Shown: in pieces, positions 61,516-64,000 of the stretch | How positions within the stretch are numbered: the first letter of the stretch is position 1 | Layout: every line of letters begins with the position of its first letter | Assembly: GCA_963825575.1 (NCBI GenBank) | Contig: CAWGUB010000027.1 | Span: 117,624 to 181,623 of the forward strand | From: JAFDBW01 sp963825575 | Lineage (GTDB): Bacteria > Desulfobacterota > Desulfuromonadia > Desulfuromonadales > BM103 | DNA length: 64,000 bases | Direction of reading: 5' to 3' | Notes under the pieces: model-generated | The model's input: only the letters and a program-made list of their open reading frames with translations | Told to the model about the DNA's origin: nothing | Databases searched by the model: none | Made by a program: the position numbers and the translations under genes

Positions 61516-61782
61516 TTATTTTCTCTTGTTCGAGCCATGACCGTAGTAGGTCCTGGTCGGAGCAAATTCACCAAGTTTGTGACCGACCATGTTCTCGGTC
61601 ACGAATACCGGAATAAACTTTTTGCCATTGTGGACGGCAAAGGTCATACCGACAAAATCAGGAAGAATCGTGGAACGCCGTGACCAGGTCTTGATCACTT
61701 TATGGGAACCACTCTCAGTATTTTCGACTTTACGCATCAGGCTACCTTCAACGTAAGGGCCTTTTTTAATCGATCTCGCCAC
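61516..61782 (-). CDS. rpsS: 30S ribosomal protein S19
   Basis: Small-subunit head protein. The 88-residue chain begins MARSIKKGPYVEGSLM and has the block TILPDFVGMTFAVHNGKKFIP and TENMVGHKLGEFAPTR. It is 18 bases after rplB. Confidence 0.98.
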   Translation of the reverse strand: MARSIKKGPYVEGSLMRKVENTESGSHKVIKTWSRRSTILPDFVGMTFAVHNGKKFIPVFVTENMVGHKLGEFAPTRTYYGHGSNKRK

Positions 61783-61800
61783 GGTCGTCTCCTATTCTCG

Positions 61801-62625
61801 TTACTTGGTCCGGCGGCGGACGATAAAGCGATCAGTCCGCTTGTTGGAACGTGTCTTGTATCCTTTGGTCGGGACACCCCAAGGTGTAACGGGGTGACGG
61901 CCTCCGGAGCTCTTGCCCTCACCACCGCCGTGGGGATGATCAACCGGGTTCATGGCGACGCCGCGCGATTGCGGACGTTTGCCAAGCCAACGGTTACGTC
62001 CGGCTTTGCCGAGCTTGATATTTTCATGATCCGTGTTACCGACCTGACCAATCGTCGCACAACAATCCTGCAGCACCAGGCGAACTTCACCAGAAGGGAG
62101 ACGCAGTTGGGCGTACTTGCCTTCTTTTGCAGCGATCATCGCATAGGTGCCTGCGCTTCGCGCCAATTGGCCACCCTTACCGATTCGCATCTCGACATTG
62201 TGCACCCATGTACCAAGCGGAATCGAGCGGATCGGCAGAGCGTTCCCGGGCACGATATCGGCACTCTCGCTGGCAATGATAACGTCACCAACCTTGATAC
62301 CAACCGGAGCCAAAATGTAACGCTTTTCGCCGTCCAGGTAATTCAGAAGTGCAATACGCGCCGAACGGTTCGGGTCGTATTCAATCGATACAACTTTGGC
62401 CGAGACTTCGCGCTTGTCACGCTTGAAGTCAATAATCCTGTACTTGCGCTTGTGGCCTCCACCTGTGTGTCGCTTGGTAATCCGGCCCGTGTTGTTACGA
62501 CCGCCAGATTTCTTCAGCGGCGCCAACAGTGACTTTTCCGGAGTTGATGCCGTGATTTCCTCGAAATTCGAGGCGGTCATGTGACGTCGACCCGCAGATG
62601 TTGGCTTAAACTTTTTGATCCCCAT
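61801..62625 (-). CDS. rplB: 50S ribosomal protein L2
   Basis: Needed for subunit joining and peptidyl transfer. The 274-residue chain carries the two L2 domains and the conserved His in MNPVDHPHGGGEGK near the end. It is 33 bases after rplW. Confidence 0.98.
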   Translation of the reverse strand: MGIKKFKPTSAGRRHMTASNFEEITASTPEKSLLAPLKKSGGRNNTGRITKRHTGGGHKRKYRIIDFKRDKREVSAKVVSIEYDPNRSARIALLNYLDGEKRYILAPVGIKVGDVIIASESADIVPGNALPIRSIPLGTWVHNVEMRIGKGGQLARSAGTYAMIAAKEGKYAQLRLPSGEVRLVLQDCCATIGQVGNTDHENIKLGKAGRNRWLGKRPQSRGVAMNPVDHPHGGGEGKSSGGRHPVTPWGVPTKGYKTRSNKRTDRFIVRRRTK

Positions 62626-62658
62626 TATTGTTACTCCGTCAGATGGATATCAGACTTA

Positions 62659-62943
62659 TTAAACACCGAAGAAATCGATGGTGCCTTCCGCCAGGGTCAC
62701 ATATGCCTTTTTGACATTGGAACGCTTGCCAAAGTTACGCCCGGTGCGCTTGACCTTGCCGGCAACGATCATGGTGCGAACTTCCTGCACCTTGACGTTG
62801 AAAGCACGTTCAACAGCCTGCCTGATTTCAACCTTATTGCTATTCATGGCAACTTCAAATGCCACCACGTTGCCAGTCTCTTTCATCAGGTTGGACTTTT
62901 CCGTAATCAGGGGTTTCCTGATAATCTGATGCAAAGGTTTCAT
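62659..62943 (-). CDS. rplW: 50S ribosomal protein L23
   Basis: Tunnel-exit protein; docking site for trigger factor and SRP. The 94-residue chain has IRKPLITEKSNLMKE near its start and FGKRSNVKKAYVTL near its end. It overlaps rplD by four bases. Confidence 0.98.
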   Translation of the reverse strand: MKPLHQIIRKPLITEKSNLMKETGNVVAFEVAMNSNKVEIRQAVERAFNVKVQEVRTMIVAGKVKRTGRNFGKRSNVKKAYVTLAEGTIDFFGV

Positions 62944-63563
62944 TTTGCCAGAACTCCTTCGATCTGGTCGATCGCAGCTTCGGTCATGACCAGGTTAGGA
63001 TACTTAAGGATGTCATAGACATTGACACCCTCGGCACGCAGCACTTTGACAAAAGGCAGGTTGCGCGCTGACAACTCAAGATTCGTGTTCACGCCATCAA
63101 CCACGATCAGAGCCTTTTTCAATTCAAATCGATCGAGAACCTCGGCAAAACCCTTGGTGCTGACTTGCTCAAGGTCGAGACCGTTGACAACGGTCATGCA
63201 TTCTTCCTTGTAACGGGCAGAAAGGGCGCTACGCAGTGCCGACTGCTTGACCTTACGGTTCAACTTGAATTTGTAGTCGCGAGGCGACGGTCCGAAAACC
63301 ACACCACCACCAACGTGATTCGGCGCTGTCGGCGTTCCCTGACGGGCGTTACCGGTGCCCTTCTGTTTGAACGGCTTCTTGCCACCACCGCGAACTTCGC
63401 CGCGACTCTTGACCTTGACAGTACCCTGACGCCTTGCAGCAAGCTGGTAACGAACCATATCGTGCAACAGGTATTCCTTGACATCCGCGTTGAATATTTC
63501 TTCAACCAGATCCCGCTCGGACACCTGCTTGCGGTTTATGTCATATACTACAATTTTTGCCAT
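62940..63563 (-). CDS. rplD: 50S ribosomal protein L4
   Basis: Tunnel protein and, in enterics, the S10-operon repressor. The 207-residue chain has the extended loop GGGKKPFKQKGTGNARQG at about 59-76 and the globular part to the end. It overlaps rplW by four bases and lies about 30 after rplC. Confidence 0.98.
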   Translation of the reverse strand: MAKIVVYDINRKQVSERDLVEEIFNADVKEYLLHDMVRYQLAARRQGTVKVKSRGEVRGGGKKPFKQKGTGNARQGTPTAPNHVGGGVVFGPSPRDYKFKLNRKVKQSALRSALSARYKEECMTVVNGLDLEQVSTKGFAEVLDRFELKKALIVVDGVNTNLELSARNLPFVKVLRAEGVNVYDILKYPNLVMTEAAIDQIEGVLAK

Positions 63564-63594
63564 AACTAAACTCCGGCACTCAAACTAGTAATTG

Positions 63595-64000
63595 TCACTT
63601 GGCCTTGAAGGTTTTGCGCAACATAACCAGACCGTGATTCGGCCCGGGGATGGCACCTTTGATCAGAACCAGGTTCTGTTCAGGACGAACTTCAACGATT
63701 TCCAGACCCTGCTGGGTGACACGGGCATTGCCCATCTGACCCGGCATCTTCTTGCCCCTGTGGACACGTGCAGGCCAGGCACTCATCCCGATCGAACCAG
63801 GTGCCCGGTGGAACCTGGAGCCGTGCGTAGCACGCCCGCCAGAGAACCCCCAACGCTTGATGACGCCCTGGAAGCCTTTGCCTTTGCTGGTTCCGGTCAC
63901 GTCAATGACGTCGCCTGGCTTGAAAACCGCGTCACAGGTAATCTGATCACCAACTTGGTAGTCATCGACATTCTCAGCACCCAACTCACGCAGGTAAGCA
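63595..64000 (-). CDS. rplC: 50S ribosomal protein L3 (5' part beyond window)
   Basis: Early-assembly large-subunit protein. The window holds only the last 134 codons plus the stop; the frame stays open to the edge, so the N terminus is outside. The visible part has the signature FSGGRATHGSRFHRAPGSIG and the C-terminal segment PGPNHGLVMLRK. It precedes rplD and, presumably, follows rpsJ beyond the window. Confidence 0.97.
   Translation of the reverse strand, partial: AYLRELGAENVDDYQVGDQITCDAVFKPGDVIDVTGTSKGKGFQGVIKRWGFSGGRATHGSRFHRAPGSIGMSAWPARVHRGKKMPGQMGNARVTQQGLEIVEVRPEQNLVLIKGAIPGPNHGLVMLRKTFKAK

Overview
The window looks like a chromosome segment of a Gram-negative deltaproteobacterium of the Geobacter/Desulfuromonas/Pelobacter type. 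I infer this from gene order and protein resemblance, not from a database search. The clues are the order ispE - tRNA-Gln - prs - rplY - pth with ychF close by, a citramalate synthase (cimA) next to aspartokinase, a trp operon that carries both trpB and a trpB2-type gene, a fused TAXI-TRAP transporter, and an LptD outer-membrane protein. It is mostly core genome. I see no insertion sequence, prophage, CRISPR array or rRNA. Almost every gene is on the minus strand; the exceptions are the TRAP/UspA operon (7.2-11.5 kb) and an FKBP-type isomerase at 47.6 kb.

Layout. 0-6.4 kb: ychF (cut by the window start), a membrane pyrophosphatase, and the pth-rplY-prs-tRNA-Gln-ispE block. 6.4-7.3 kb: a gene-poor stretch ending in a sigma-54-type promoter. 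7.3-11.5 kb: TAXI-TRAP binding protein, an 866-residue fused permease with a biotinyl/lipoyl-like (barrel-sandwich) segment near its C terminus, and UspA, closed by a bidirectional terminator. 11.5-15 kb: a small accessory group made of a lipoprotein, a PAS histidine kinase with a Cys4 cluster, a stand-alone E2 acyltransferase catalytic domain, a 51-residue zinc-ribbon protein and a helix-hairpin-helix protein. 15-31.5 kb: a long housekeeping run on the minus strand (argS, SPOR protein, two tRNAs with CAT anticodons, tilS, ftsH, folP, cdaA-cdaR-glmM, pdxJ, acpS, nnr, CBS protein, tsaE, lysC, cimA). 31.7-37 kb: ftsB-like, comEA-like, lptD, folC, accD. 37-47.4 kb: the trp operon in the order trpE-G-D-C-B2-F-B-[rhlB-like, UDG]-A, running on towards accD and folC. 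47.5-49.4 kb: FKBP isomerase and a receiver-PilZ protein. 49.4-64 kb: the S10/spc/alpha ribosomal superoperon from rplC (cut by the window end) to rplQ, including secY, adk, map and rpoA.

How it works together. The minus-strand blocks supply translation, tryptophan, isoleucine-precursor and folate synthesis, c-di-AMP signalling beside cell-wall precursor synthesis, tRNA modification and outer-membrane assembly. The likely adaptive part is the sigma-54-driven TAXI-TRAP/UspA operon and its neighbouring signalling genes.

I did not find a clearly new multi-gene defence or mobile system. The best leads are the barrel-sandwich insert in the TRAP permease, the E2 domain lacking a lipoyl arm, the Cys4 PAS kinase, the 15-bp tandem repeat that builds an acidic tail on ribosomal protein L17, and a G10 tract in the catalytic loop of ispE. 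Four complete small genes shorter than 60 codons were read directly from the sequence (zinc ribbon, rpmJ, rpmD) or refined by start choice, and several starts were moved to a nearby Shine-Dalgarno site.
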